DNA from: Devosia sp. 66-14
GTDB taxonomy: Bacteria; Pseudomonadota; Alphaproteobacteria; Rhizobiales; Devosiaceae
Direction of reading: 5' to 3'
DNA: 47,752 nt
NCBI GenBank assembly: GCA_001899085.1
Contig: MKVB01000001.1
Coordinates: 1,084,108 to 1,131,859 of the forward strand
Part shown: positions 31,323 to 39,785 of the stretch, piece by piece
Position numbering within the stretch: position 1 is the first letter of the stretch
How the letters are laid out: each line of letters begins with the position of its first letter
Made by a program: the position numbers and the translations under genes
Notes under the pieces: model-generated
The model's input: only the letters and a program-made list of their open reading frames with translations
Told to the model about the DNA's origin: nothing
Database searches by the model: none

Positions 31323-31781
31323 ATGTCCCCTGCCCGCCTTCTGATCTGCGCCTTGGGCGCACTCGTCGCCTCCGGCTTCGGCATGGCCCCGGCGCTCGCC
31401 GACGGCGCCGTCGCATCGGGCTTCGTCAATGTCCGCGCCGGCCCGGGCGGCGGCCACCCGGTGGTCGCGGTGCTGGACCCGGGCCAGCGGGTGCGCATCG
31501 ATCACTGCCGCGGTCCCTGGTGCCTGATCCGCCAGGCCGGCCCCGATGGCTGGGTCGATGCCAACTACCTGACCACGCCGCGCCACTATGCCCGGCACGG
31601 CTTCGTCCCCAATGTCGCCCATGACAGCGGCAGCTATGCCGGCGGCTATTACGGCGGCGAGCGATTCTACGACGATTACGCCTATCTCGAGCACCCGCAC
31701 CAGCGCTACCGGATGCACGATTTCTACGGCGACATCATCTGCATCGAGGGCGACTATGCCCAGGTCTGCCCGCGCCGCTGA
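31323..31781 (+). CDS. Secreted SH3-like domain protein, 152 residues
   Basis: The signal peptide runs to about SGFGMAPALA. The SH3_3 domain has GFVNVRAGPGGGHPVVAVLDPGQRVRIDHCRGPWCLIRQAGPDGWVDANYL, the best match in this cluster to the SH3 family. A Tyr/Gly/His-rich region (SYAGGYYGGERFYDDYAYLEHPHQRYR) and a short tail IICIEGDYAQVCPRR follow. AAGGAG precedes the ATG. It lacks a clear TTCAG repeat, unlike the neighbours. Envelope localisation is inferred. Confidence 0.85.
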   Translation: MSPARLLICALGALVASGFGMAPALADGAVASGFVNVRAGPGGGHPVVAVLDPGQRVRIDHCRGPWCLIRQAGPDGWVDANYLTTPRHYARHGFVPNVAHDSGSYAGGYYGGERFYDDYAYLEHPHQRYRMHDFYGDIICIEGDYAQVCPRR

Positions 31782-31853
31782 GCGCACCGGAAAACCAACC
31801 GGATGGCCTGCCTGGGGCGTTTTCGCCCACAGCAGCCTCCGACCGGCCGGCCG

Positions 31854-31869
31854 TTCAGTTCCAGTTCAG
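31854..31869 (+). promoter_or_regulatory. TTCAG-N6-TTCAG direct repeat upstream of SH3 gene
   Basis: TTCAG units start at 31854 and 31865, 11 bp apart. The gene begins at 32034; the position expected for a -10 (31881) reads CAGTTT, which is weak. A palindromic repeat (31907-31953) lies between. Confidence 0.4.
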
Positions 31870-31906
31870 GAAACCCGGAGCAGTTTGGCCGCGTTTGGGG
31901 ATCAAG

Positions 31907-31953
31907 GCGCGCTTTCGGGAAAGGTCGCAGACTTTTCCGGCACGAAAGCGCGA
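31907..31953. repeat. GCGCTTTC/GAAAGCGC palindromic repeat, copy 1
   Basis: GCGCGCTTTCGGGAAA on the left and TTTTCCGGCACGAAAGCGCG on the right form a long imperfect palindrome. The right half, from GCAGACTTTTCCGG on, is repeated at 32534-32562 and in degenerate form at 27722. Confidence 0.55.
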
Positions 31954-32033
31954 CACATCAATCGGCGCGTTTCGTTTGAAATGGCGAAGCGCTCCGGTCG
32001 CGACGAAGTTTACCTCCTGAAAGGAGCCCCATC

Positions 32034-32453
32034 ATGTCCCTCCGCCGCTTCGCACTCGGCCTCGCTGGCGCCGTTGCCATCCTGACCGCCGGCATCGGCG
32101 CGGCCAGCGCCGCCACCGCCTATGCCAATTCCACCGTCAATGTCCGCGCCGGCGCGGGCACCAGCTACGCCGTGGTCGGCGTGCTCCGCCCCGGCCAGCG
32201 GGTCGAAATCGACTATTGCCGTGGCGCCTGGTGCCTGATCCAGCAGCGTGGCCCCGATGGCTGGGTGAACGCCAACTACCTGGATTCGGGCCGCTCCTAC
32301 GATCGCGGCCGCTATGACCGTTACGATCGCTACGACGATTACTACGATGACGGTTTCTACCTGGAGCGCCCGCGCTACCGGTATCCCTATCCGTTCTACC
32401 GCAGCCAGGCCTGCTTCGGTCGTCCCAACGTGTCGTTCTGCTTCAGCAACTGA
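32034..32453 (+). CDS. Secreted SH3-like domain protein, 139 residues
   Basis: The fifth tandem SH3 gene. The signal peptide ends near GAASAATA. The SH3_3 domain: NSTVNVRAGAGTSYAVVGVLRPGQRVEIDYCRGAWCLIQQRGPDGWVNANYL, very close to the previous protein. A Tyr/Arg/Asp-rich segment (YDRGRYDRYDRYDDYYDDGFYLE) and a tail ACFGRPNVSFCFSN follow. AAGGAGCC lies upstream. It is likely exported and disulfide-bonded. Confidence 0.86.
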   Translation: MSLRRFALGLAGAVAILTAGIGAASAATAYANSTVNVRAGAGTSYAVVGVLRPGQRVEIDYCRGAWCLIQQRGPDGWVNANYLDSGRSYDRGRYDRYDRYDDYYDDGFYLERPRYRYPYPFYRSQACFGRPNVSFCFSN

Positions 32454-32492
32454 CCGACTTGCCGGGCGCTGTGACGCGGCCTATCTAGGGGA

Positions 32493-32562
32493 GCGCTTTC
32501 AGGAAAAAGCCTGTCCCCGCGAAAGCGGGGATTGCAGACTTTTCCGGTTCGAAAGCGCGACA
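32493..32562. repeat. GCGCTTTC/GAAAGCGC palindromic repeat, copy 2 with insertion
   Basis: GCGCTTTCAGGAAAAAGCC on the left and TTTCCGGTTCGAAAGCGC on the right match copy 1 at 31907. Between the arms an extra hairpin, CCCCGCGAAAGCGGGG (32515-32530), is inserted; it is the core of the family G repeat at 32867. Confidence 0.55.
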
Positions 32563-32596
32563 AAGTTTGAGCCACCTCACAGCGCCCGGATGCCTC

Positions 32597-32818
32597 ATGG
32601 CCACACAGCAGATGAAGCCCTACGTGAAGCTCGCCTCCACGCTCGCCAGCGTGGGCCTGGGCATCTTCTTCATCGAACGCTTCGGGCTTTCCGAGCTGCA
32701 GAAGAACGGCACCATCCATCTCGACGGCACGATCCTGTCGATCATGGTGATCGCCCCGGTGCTGCTGGTCCTCGCCGGCGCCATCGTCTTCATGGTCGGC
32801 AAGATGCGGCGGCTGTAG
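32597..32818 (+). CDS. Small membrane protein, 73 residues
   Basis: Two transmembrane segments are visible: VKLASTLASVGLGIFFIERF (about residues 10-29) and ILSIMVIAPVLLVLAGAIVFMV (about 47-68), joined by a polar loop GLSELQKNGTIHLDG and followed by a basic end GKMRRL. I do not recognise the family. The ATG at 32597 has CCGGATGCCTC upstream, not a strong ribosome site. The function is unknown. Confidence 0.6.
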   Translation: MATQQMKPYVKLASTLASVGLGIFFIERFGLSELQKNGTIHLDGTILSIMVIAPVLLVLAGAIVFMVGKMRRL

Positions 32819-32866
32819 GCAGCGTGCAGCGGGCGGGCTACCCCACTGCGATCAACCCACCTGCGA

Positions 32867-32946
32867 TGTCATCCCTGCGAAAGCAGGGACCCAACTCACA
32901 GCCCGCGCAGGTGGATGCATGGGTCCCTGCTTTCGCAGGGATGACA
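32867..32946. repeat. Family G palindromic repeat (CATCCCTGCGAAAGCAGGGA type)
   Basis: TGTCATCCCTGCGAAAGCAG with GGACCCA at 32867-32893, and its exact complement TGGGTCCCTGCTTTCGCAGG with GATGACA ending at 32946. The arms are perfect over 27 bp. Sequences of this type are dispersed widely in alphaproteobacterial genomes. Confidence 0.75.
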
Positions 32947-33011
32947 CCGGTAGTTGGATTCGGCACTGAGCTCGGCTACCAGCGGCCCAACTTCCCTGGA
33001 ACGCTCGCCCC

Positions 33012-33449
33012 CTACTCCACGCGCAACCGCTCGACGTCGATGCCGCGGGCCACGAGCGGCTCGCGCATGCGGCGGCCCATGAACTCGTTGATGCCATAGA
33101 GCGCCAGCGCCGCCACCAGCAGCACGATGCCGAAGCCGCGCGTGCCTTCCTCGGTACCGATGGCGATGGCCGCCAGCACCGCGGCCGCGCCGCCGCCGAT
33201 CAGGATGTACCACTTGCGCTCGGCCTGCACCCGCAGGTTCCGCGCGCTCGACAGCAGCAGGTCCCTGAGCTCGAGATCGCCCATGGCGGCCAGCTCCGTG
33301 CCGCCTTCGCGCCGGATGGTCTGCATATAGGCTTCGACCCGCCGCTCGATCACGTCCTGCCGCTCGGTATCGCGCCGTCCGCGGAAGAAATAGCTGCCGA
33401 CAATGCCGACCAGCCCCAGCACCAGTGCGATTTCCAGCAGCACAACCAT
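33012..33449 (-). CDS. Hypothetical membrane protein, 145 residues
   Basis: An N-terminal membrane segment (VVLLEIALVLGLVGIVGSYFF), a cytoplasmic-looking helical stretch (RRDTERQDVIERRVEAYMQTIRREGG, then DLELRDLLLSSARNLRVQAERK), then two more hydrophobic segments (WYILIGGGAAAVLAAIAIG and GFGIVLLVAALALYGINEF) and a basic tail. Three-helix membrane topology with a helical hairpin is likely. No family is recognised. It is followed by the family G repeat. Confidence 0.6.
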   Translation of the reverse strand: MVVLLEIALVLGLVGIVGSYFFRGRRDTERQDVIERRVEAYMQTIRREGGTELAAMGDLELRDLLLSSARNLRVQAERKWYILIGGGAAAVLAAIAIGTEEGTRGFGIVLLVAALALYGINEFMGRRMREPLVARGIDVERLRVE

Positions 33450-33535
33450 CGGCCAATCCCTTCCTCGAGGCGTCAGCGCCCGTCGTGCATCAGATGTCCC
33501 TGATGGGGGTGGGATTCAAGATGCCAGGCGCCCCC

Positions 33536-34489
33536 TCAATGCGGCAGCGTCTCTTCCTCCGCCGCGGTCGCTGCCTCGCGGCGCCCGGCCCGGCTCAGGT
33601 GCCGCTCACGCGCCATTACCACGAGGCCCGCGCCGACGATGATGCCGCCGCCGATCAGCGCCACGGGGTCGATCAGGTGGCCGAAGAACTGGTAGCTGAG
33701 AAAGATGCCCCAGGGCAGCGCGAAATAGTTGAACGGCTGCAGCGTGCTGGCCGGGGCGCGCGACAGCGCCACCATCATCAGCCCATGCGACGCGGTGGAG
33801 GTGATCATCACCAGCCCCATCTGCAGCATGGCGCCCAGATCCATCGGCTCCCAGAAGAACACCCCTGTCGCCGTGGTCAGCAGCAACCCGCCCACCCCGA
33901 CATAGACCATGCTGGTCGCCGTGGTGTCGACGCTCGAGACCTTGCGGGTCAGCGCGATATAGACCGCGTAGCTCGCCGCCGAGAGGATGGCGAAGATCAC
34001 CCCGCCATCGATCGGCAGGCCGCCCGGCCGCACGATCACCAGCGCGCCGCAAAAGCCGACGAACACCGCCACCAGGCGGAACAGCCCGACCTTCTCGCCC
34101 AGGATCGGGATCGCCATCAGCGTCGCCATCAGCGGGTAGACCAGCACCACCGCCTGCAGCTCGGCCAGCGGCACGGTCTTCAGCGCCATGGCGAAGAACC
34201 AGATATCGACCACCAGCAGGATGGCCCTGAGCCATTGCAGCCACGGATATCGCGAGCGGAACGCCTGCTTCAGCGGCCCCTGCCGGCTCACCAGCACCAG
34301 CGAAAACGCGGCGAACGCCCAGAACCGCAGCATGGCGATCTGGAACGGCGAATGCGTCTGCACCAGCGATTTGGAAACCGCGTCCTGGATGCCGAAGATC
34401 ACGATGGCGAGGATTGTCAGGCCGATGCCGAGCGCGATGTTGTCGGCGCGGCGGCGCGGTTGCCCGGCTTGGGGCTCAGTCATGGACAT
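33536..34489 (-). CDS. DMT family (EamA) transporter
   Basis: About 317 residues with ten membrane segments in two EamA repeats. The first begins LGIGLTILAIVIFGIQDAVSKSLV, includes QIAMLRFWAFAAFSLVLV and ends ELQAVVLVYPLMATLMAIPILGEKVG; the second begins GGVIFAILSAASYAVYIAL and ends in LQPFNYFALPWGIFLSYQFFGHLIDPVALIGGGIIVGAGLVV. This arrangement resembles RhaT/YdcZ-like exporters of small metabolites. The start could be either of two nearby Met codons (34489, 34483). A second DMT gene is at 2734. Substrate unknown. Confidence 0.83.
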   Translation of the reverse strand: MSMTEPQAGQPRRRADNIALGIGLTILAIVIFGIQDAVSKSLVQTHSPFQIAMLRFWAFAAFSLVLVSRQGPLKQAFRSRYPWLQWLRAILLVVDIWFFAMALKTVPLAELQAVVLVYPLMATLMAIPILGEKVGLFRLVAVFVGFCGALVIVRPGGLPIDGGVIFAILSAASYAVYIALTRKVSSVDTTATSMVYVGVGGLLLTTATGVFFWEPMDLGAMLQMGLVMITSTASHGLMMVALSRAPASTLQPFNYFALPWGIFLSYQFFGHLIDPVALIGGGIIVGAGLVVMARERHLSRAGRREAATAAEEETLPH

Positions 34490-34499
34490 AACTCTATGC

Positions 34500-34529
34500 A
34501 GTCGAAAGCCCCGGGCGGCCGCCCGGGGC
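34500..34529 (-). terminator. Terminator-like palindrome
   Basis: GCCCCGGGCGG-CCGCCCGGGGC at 34508-34529 is a 22-bp perfect palindrome, followed on the minus strand by TTTCGACT. It lies 34 bp beyond the stop of the gene ending at 34563, so it could terminate that transcript before the DMT gene. Confidence 0.55.
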
Positions 34530-34562
34530 AAGTAACAGGGAAATAAACTCAGAGATCAGCGA

Positions 34563-34886
34563 TCAGCTGCTGCTCTTCATCGTGGCGTTCTTGATCAGCC
34601 CGGCAATGGTGGTCAGGATGCCGCCGCCGACGAGGCCGGTGAGACCCTGCCCGGCCAGCGCGCCGATGTCCATGCCCCCGGTGCCGGCTGCCGCCGCGGC
34701 GCTGCCGACCAGCCCGGAAAGCCCCGGGATCATGCCGGCCAGCCAGGTGCCCAGCCAGCCTCCGATGGCGCCGGCGATGGTGTTGCCCACCGGGCCGAGA
34801 TTGACCTGCTTGAGGACGGCCGCGATACCGTTGCCCCCGACGCCGCCGCCAATCAGTTGAACCAGAATCGGAATAATTGCTTCCAT
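34563..34886 (-). CDS. Glycine-rich hydrophobic protein, 107 residues
   Basis: A small protein made largely of Gly/Ala/Ile/Leu: IIPILVQLIGGGVGGNGIAAVL, GNTIAGAIGGWLGTWLAGMIPGLSGLVGSAAAAAGTGG and GLTGLVGGGILTTIAGLIKNATMKSSS. The many small-residue helices resemble glycine-zipper membrane-associated proteins. The start at 34886 has GAGGAGCG upstream. I do not recognise the family; membrane association is inferred. Confidence 0.65.
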   Translation of the reverse strand: MEAIIPILVQLIGGGVGGNGIAAVLKQVNLGPVGNTIAGAIGGWLGTWLAGMIPGLSGLVGSAAAAAGTGGMDIGALAGQGLTGLVGGGILTTIAGLIKNATMKSSS

Positions 34887-35156
34887 TGGACGCTCCTCAG
34901 ATCCAGCTCGTGGAAGCCGAGTGGCCCCCAACTCGCAACTGCGACGTTACGCCCGATTGCAGAGAGTCGGTAGCCACAAGCTTGCACGTACTTGACACAG
35001 CGGGGGAAATCCCGACGAACGCAAGTTTTCGTGCCCGGCTCTGCTTGCGATACGTACCTCGTCGCACGCACTGGCCGGTACGATGACTTGCGCGCCCCCT
35101 GGAGGCCGGCATCAATTGAACCCCCGAGCGCGAAGCCCTATCTTCCGGCTCGACTC

Positions 35157-35948
35157 ATGACATCCACACCCGAACATCTGCCGGCCGATCCCAGCCGCGT
35201 CGCCCTTGTCACCGGCGCCGCCGACCGCGTCGGCGCGGCCATCGCGCGCCGGCTGGCCGGCGATGGCTGGGCCGTGCTCGTCCATTACCGCGCCTCGGCC
35301 GACAAGGCCGAAGCGGTGGCAGCCGGCATCCGTGCTGCCGGTGGCAGGGCCGCCACCATCGGCGCCGACCTCGCCGATCGGGCCCAACGCGCCCGCCTCA
35401 TCGCCGATGCCGCAACGCCGTTCGGCCCGCTCACCCTGCTGGTCAACAATGCCTCGCTGTTCGAGCGCGATGCCGTCACCGATCTCGACGAGACGCTGTG
35501 GGACGCGCATTTCGCCGTGCATGCCGAAGCGCCGGCATTCCTCGCGCGCGATTTCGCGGCGCAGCTGCCGGCCGCTGCCAGGGGCAATATCGTCAACATC
35601 ATCGACGAGCGGGTGCTCGACCTGTCGCCGGCCTATTTCAGCTACACCCTCAGCAAGGCCGTGCTGTGGACCATGACGCGCACCCTGGCGCAGTCGCTGG
35701 CGCCGCGCATCCGGGTCAACGCCATCGGCCCCGGCCCAACCGTGCCGCCGCCGCATGTCTCGCCCGAGGCGCATGCGCGCCGCCTCACCGAACTGCCGCT
35801 CGGCCGCAGCGCCGATGCCGAAGGCATTGCCGATGGGGTGGTCGCCATTCTCGGGCTCGATGCGATGACCGGTCAGATGATCGTCCTCGATGGCGGCGAG
35901 CATATCGAATGGCCGACCCGCCGCGGCCCGACCCCGAGACGCCGATGA
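35157..35948 (+). CDS. SDR-family oxidoreductase, pteridine reductase (FolM)-like
   Basis: A 263-residue classical SDR. The N-terminal dinucleotide motif is [30 protein letters not shown] provides the NNA motif, and the catalytic pair is present in [17 protein letters not shown] (YxxxK). The RxxxGxP-type end [11 protein letters not shown] and [13 protein letters not shown] are typical. FolM-like SDRs reduce pterins (dihydromonapterin), and this gene stands directly before uvrC in several alphaproteobacteria. Its stop overlaps the uvrC start by ATGA. The substrate is inferred from context and resemblance. Confidence 0.8.
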   Translation: MTSTPEHLPADPSRVALVTGAADRVGAAIARRLAGDGWAVLVHYRASADKAEAVAAGIRAAGGRAATIGADLADRAQRARLIADAATPFGPLTLLVNNASLFERDAVTDLDETLWDAHFAVHAEAPAFLARDFAAQLPAAARGNIVNIIDERVLDLSPAYFSYTLSKAVLWTMTRTLAQSLAPRIRVNAIGPGPTVPPPHVSPEAHARRLTELPLGRSADAEGIADGVVAILGLDAMTGQMIVLDGGEHIEWPTRRGPTPRRR

Positions 35949-37822
35949 CCGATACGCCTCCCATCCACGGCGCGGAGGTCATCAGGACCTTCGTCAAGAC
36001 CCTCCCCACCTCGCCCGGCGTCTACCGCATGTTCGACGAGGCCGGCGAGGTCGTCTATGTCGGCAAGGCGCGCAACCTCAAGGCGCGCGTCACCAACTAT
36101 ACCCGTCCCGAAGGCCTCGATATCCGCATCCGCCGGATGATCGAGGCGACGCGCAACATGGAGTTCGTGCGCACCGAGACGGAAGCCGAAGCGCTGCTGC
36201 TCGAAGCCAACCTGATCAAGCGCCTGAAGCCGCGCTTCAACGTGCTGCTGCGCGACGACAAGAGCTTCCCCTACATCCTGATCGCCACCGAGCACGAAGC
36301 CGCCGAGCTGAAGAAGCATCGCGGCTCGCGCCGCATCAAGGGCCACTATTTCGGCCCCTTCGCCTCGGCCCTGGCGGTGAAGCGCACCATCACCGCGCTG
36401 CAGCGCGCCTTCCTGCTCCGCACCTGTTCGGACAGTTTCTACAAGGCCCGCACCCGGCCCTGCATGCTGCACCAGATCAAGCGCTGCTCGGCCCCCTGCA
36501 CCGGCGAAATCTCGATGCCGGACTATAACGAGCTGGTCGAGGAAGCCCGCCAATTCCTCTCCGGCAAATCCAAATCGGTGCAGGATCACCTCGCCGCCGA
36601 TATGAACGTCGCCGCCGAGAACCTCGATTTCGAGCGCGCCGCGCTGTTGCGCGATCGTCTTTCGGCCCTCGCTTTGGTGCAGTCGCAGGGCGACGTCGCC
36701 TCGAAATCGGTCGAGGAAGCCGACGTCTTCGCCATCGGCCACGAAGCCGGGCAGTTCTGCGTGCAGGTGTTCTTCTTCCGCGCCTACCAGAACTGGGGCA
36801 ACCACGCCTTCCGGCCGCGCGCCGACGCCTCGCTGAGCGATGCCGAAGTGCTCGAGGCCTTTATCAGCCAGTTCTACGAGGATCGCACCCCGCCCAGGCA
36901 GATCCTGCTGTCGCATGAGCTGAGCGAGAAGGACCTGATGGAGGAGGCTTTGTCGGCCCGCGCCGGCTCGAAGGTCTCGATCCAGACGCCTCAGCGCGGC
37001 GAAAAGAAGGACCTGGTGCAGCACGCCCTCAACAATGCCCGCGAAGCGCTCGGCCGCCAGCTGGCGGAAGGCGCGACGCAGAAGACGCTGCTCGAGGGCG
37101 TCGCCACCCTGTTCGGCCTCGACGAACCGCCGCGCCGCATCGAGGTTTACGACAACTCGCACATTTCGGGCACCAACGCCGTCGGCGCCATGATCGTCGC
37201 CGGCGAAGAGGGGCTGAACAAGAAGTACTATCGCACCTTCAACATCCGCTCGACCGACATCACCCCGGGCGACGATTTCGGCATGATGCGCGAAGTGCTG
37301 ACCCGCCGCTTCACCCGCCTCGCCAATGAGAGCGAGCCGGAAGCCGAGGACGAAAATACCGGCATGCCGGATTGGCCCGATGTGGTGTTCATCGATGGCG
37401 GCGCCGGCCAGCTCAATGCCGTGCGCGAAGTAATCGCCGGCCTGAACCTCCAGAAGGAAGTGATCTTCATCGGCATCGCCAAGGGCGAGGAGCGCGACGC
37501 CGGCCGCGAGAAATTCTTCATGGAGGGCCGCGAAGCCTTCATGCTGCCGCACCGCGATCCGGTGCTCTATTACGTGCAGCGGCTGCGCGACGAAGCCCAC
37601 CGCTTCGCCATCGGCACGCATCGCGCCAAGCGCAAGAAGGATGTGATCAAGAACCCACTCGACGAAATCGAGGGCATCGGGCCAACACGAAAACGTGCGT
37701 TGCTGCAACGCTTTGGCTCGGCCAAAGCGGTTGGACGAGCGGCGCTCGCCGACCTGGCCTCGGTGCCCGGCGTGTCGACGCAACTCGCACAACAGATCTA
37801 CGACCACTTCAACGGCAGCTAG
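35945..37822 (+). CDS. uvrC: Excinuclease ABC subunit C
   Basis: UvrC makes the dual incisions around a lesion bound by UvrB in nucleotide excision repair. It has the N-terminal GIY-YIG nuclease segment ([26 protein letters not shown]), a Cys-containing region ([15 protein letters not shown]), a UVR motif ([20 protein letters not shown]), an RNase H-like C-terminal nuclease with [20 protein letters not shown] and [13 protein letters not shown], and a double helix-hairpin-helix end ([40 protein letters not shown]). It is 625 residues, normal length. It is coupled to the SDR gene upstream. Confidence 0.97.
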   Translation: MTDTPPIHGAEVIRTFVKTLPTSPGVYRMFDEAGEVVYVGKARNLKARVTNYTRPEGLDIRIRRMIEATRNMEFVRTETEAEALLLEANLIKRLKPRFNVLLRDDKSFPYILIATEHEAAELKKHRGSRRIKGHYFGPFASALAVKRTITALQRAFLLRTCSDSFYKARTRPCMLHQIKRCSAPCTGEISMPDYNELVEEARQFLSGKSKSVQDHLAADMNVAAENLDFERAALLRDRLSALALVQSQGDVASKSVEEADVFAIGHEAGQFCVQVFFFRAYQNWGNHAFRPRADASLSDAEVLEAFISQFYEDRTPPRQILLSHELSEKDLMEEALSARAGSKVSIQTPQRGEKKDLVQHALNNAREALGRQLAEGATQKTLLEGVATLFGLDEPPRRIEVYDNSHISGTNAVGAMIVAGEEGLNKKYYRTFNIRSTDITPGDDFGMMREVLTRRFTRLANESEPEAEDENTGMPDWPDVVFIDGGAGQLNAVREVIAGLNLQKEVIFIGIAKGEERDAGREKFFMEGREAFMLPHRDPVLYYVQRLRDEAHRFAIGTHRAKRKKDVIKNPLDEIEGIGPTRKRALLQRFGSAKAVGRAALADLASVPGVSTQLAQQIYDHFNGS

Positions 37823-37884
37823 ACAGCGCAACACCAGCCGGATCCCAGCCCCGGCCGCGCAGATACTCTCTCAAGGACATTGCT

Positions 37885-38487
37885 ATGAAGATCATCGTCA
37901 TTGGCGCCACCGGCACCATCGGCAAAGCCGTCGTCGCCGCCCTGTCGCCCCGCCACGAGGTGATTTCCGCCTCGCGCAACGGCCCCAACAAGGCCGACAT
38001 CCAGGATACTGCCAGCCTCGAAGCGCTGCTCAAGGCGGTCGGCCCGGTCGACGCCATCATCAGCGCCGCGGGTGGCGCGGCCTACAAGCCGCTCGCCGAC
38101 CTGACGCCGGCCGATTTCCAGATGAGCTTCGACTACAAGCTGATGGGCCAGATCAACCTTGCCCGCATCGCCCCGGCCTATCTGCGCGACAATGGCTCGA
38201 TCACCCTCACCGCCGGCTGGTGGGCTCGCGAGCCGGTCCCCAATGTCGCGGCCATCGCCACGGTCAATGCCGGGCTCGAGGGCTTTACCCGCGCTGCGGC
38301 GCTCGAGCTGCCGCGCGGCATCCGCATCAACCTGGTCAGCCCGCCGCTGGTGGGTGCGCCGGAGTGGAACGCCGGCAAGGTCGCCCGCATGACCCCCGAA
38401 GACACCGCCAAGGGCTACCTCGAAGCGGTCGAAGGCACCGCCACCGGCCAGGTCATCGACACCCGCCCCTACGCCAAGGCGGCCTAG
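37885..38487 (+). CDS. Short SDR-family protein, atypical active site
   Basis: A 200-residue SDR. The cofactor motif is IIVIGATGTIGKAVVAAL, with SASRNGPNKADIQD after it and SAAGGAAYK in place of NNAG. The usual YxxxK is replaced by AIATVNAGLEG, where Asn stands near the Lys site and no Tyr is present; a related subfamily carries this Asn naturally. The C-terminal half has ALELPRGIRINLVSPPLVGAPEW. The reaction is unknown. AAGGA precedes the ATG. It is downstream of uvrC but about 60 bp away and not clearly coupled. Confidence 0.8.
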   Translation: MKIIVIGATGTIGKAVVAALSPRHEVISASRNGPNKADIQDTASLEALLKAVGPVDAIISAAGGAAYKPLADLTPADFQMSFDYKLMGQINLARIAPAYLRDNGSITLTAGWWAREPVPNVAAIATVNAGLEGFTRAAALELPRGIRINLVSPPLVGAPEWNAGKVARMTPEDTAKGYLEAVEGTATGQVIDTRPYAKAA

Positions 38488-38566
38488 GCCGCGGGCGCCG
38501 TCCCATCGTCCCCCGTCAAACTCATAGAGAATGGCGGGCACGCGCGGCCAGTAAAACGCACACACC

Positions 38567-38595
38567 AAAAACAAAAGGCGCCCACTGGGCGCCTT
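38567..38595 (-). terminator. Rho-independent terminator of the DUF1127 gene
   Basis: AAGGCGCCC (38575-38583) pairs with GGGCGCCTT (38587-38595) in a 9-bp stem with a 3-nt loop. On the minus strand it is followed by TTTTGTTTTT. It is just past the stop of the DUF1127 gene. Confidence 0.85.
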
Positions 38596-38622
38596 CGTTC
38601 ATCTCATCGCTGAGAAAGCTGC

Positions 38623-38766
38623 TTAGTTGACCGCAGTACGGGCGACCGACTTGATGTCGTCGCGGGTGATGCCGAGGTCGCGAAGCTGGGTGTTGCTCAG
38701 CTGCGAGAGCTCACGGACGGTGCGGTTATAGGCGGCGAACTGCGAGAGCTTCTGACGAATGTTCAT
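38623..38766 (-). CDS. DUF1127 small protein, 47 residues
   Basis: The characteristic DUF1127 layout: a helix MNIRQKLSQFAAYNRTVREL, then SQLSNTQLRDLGITRDDI (the LRDLGI signature) and a short tail SVARTAVN. Members in related alphaproteobacteria bind RNA or affect phosphate and C1 metabolism, but this one is not characterised. The message ends in a strong terminator. An ATG at 38766 is the only plausible start. Confidence 0.92.
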   Translation of the reverse strand: MNIRQKLSQFAAYNRTVRELSQLSNTQLRDLGITRDDIKSVARTAVN

Positions 38767-38987
38767 TTGGTTTCCCCTTCTGTTTGGTGACGCTGATATA
38801 AGGCCGCCAACCCGACCCAACCAGTAGGGTATTACGCACCCGAGCCATGCACACAGCGCATGACGCGCCGGACCGGATTAAGTTTGCGTTCAGGATTGCA
38901 GGGACTTGAAGCGGGCGCGGTCACTCAGCCATGCGTTTTCGTTCATAATACATTCACATGCGCGGCACGTTCGCGGCGGAGTTGTGG

Positions 38988-39785
38988 CTAGCCCTTGATG
39001 CCGCTCGACAGCATGATCGCCTCGGTCACCTTCTTCTGGAACACCAGGTAGACCAGCGCCACCGGCAGGCCGGCCAGCAGTGCGGCGGCCAGCCCGCCGA
39101 CGCCGAGATATTGCTCCACCTGGCCGATCGCCACGGTGACGTTCATCAGCGGCTCTTTCGTCACCACCAGGAACGGCCACAGGAAGGCATTCCAGGCACC
39201 GATGAACACGATGATCGCCAGCGCCGCCGTCACCCCCCAGTTGACCGGCAGGTAGATGCTCCACAGCAGGCGCGAATGGCTGGCACCGTCGACCTTCGCC
39301 GCCTCGCTGAGTTCCCTCGGAACGCTGTCGAAGAACTGCTTGTAGACGATCACCGCGATGGGCGCGATCAGCTGCGGCAGGATCACCCCGGCCCAGGTGT
39401 TGATCAGCTTCCAGCTGTTCATCAGGAGGAAGTGGTTCACGATCAGCGCCTGCACCGGGATCATGAAGCTCGCGAGGATCAGGTACCACAGCGCCTTCCT
39501 CCCCCAGAACTCGAGCTGCGAGATGGCGTAGCCGGCAGCGGCGCTGATGCCGATCACCACCAGCGTCACGGTGCCCGAGGTCACCAGCGAGTTGAGATAC
39601 CAGAGCCCGATCGGCGTGCCGAACAGCGCCCTGGCATAGACCGCCAGCCCGTCGAGCGGTGTTCCGTCGGCCTCTGGCGCCACCGTCGTCAGGATCGCCC
39701 AGACCAGCGGGAAGGCCCAGGCGACCGCCGCGACCACCGTCAGCAGCGCCAGCGCCAGCCCGGCGAAGTTCAGCCTGCGGATCAT
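38988..39785 (-). CDS. Carbohydrate ABC transporter permease (MalG-like)
   Basis: A 265-residue membrane protein with six helices. The EAA-loop segment, SEAAKVDGASHSRLLWSIYLPVNWG, is typical of MalG/UgpE-type permeases (consensus EAAxxDGAs), and the end VYLVFQKKVTEAIMLSSGIKG is the usual MalG-type C terminus. It works with a second permease, an ATPase and a binding protein to import sugars. The start overlaps the stop of the upstream permease (ATGA). No ATPase or binding protein gene is adjacent on this strand, so the set looks incomplete. Confidence 0.93.
   Translation of the reverse strand: MIRRLNFAGLALALLTVVAAVAWAFPLVWAILTTVAPEADGTPLDGLAVYARALFGTPIGLWYLNSLVTSGTVTLVVIGISAAAGYAISQLEFWGRKALWYLILASFMIPVQALIVNHFLLMNSWKLINTWAGVILPQLIAPIAVIVYKQFFDSVPRELSEAAKVDGASHSRLLWSIYLPVNWGVTAALAIIVFIGAWNAFLWPFLVVTKEPLMNVTVAIGQVEQYLGVGGLAAALLAGLPVALVYLVFQKKVTEAIMLSSGIKG

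Noticed and set aside
35873-37834. A 653-codon open frame antisense to uvrC
   Set aside because: Shadow of uvrC; no domain, no ribosome site and overlapping a secure gene over its full length.
38870-38893. TTAAG-N6-TTCAG near the DUF1127 gene
   Set aside because: Imperfect and with no gene directly downstream on that strand.
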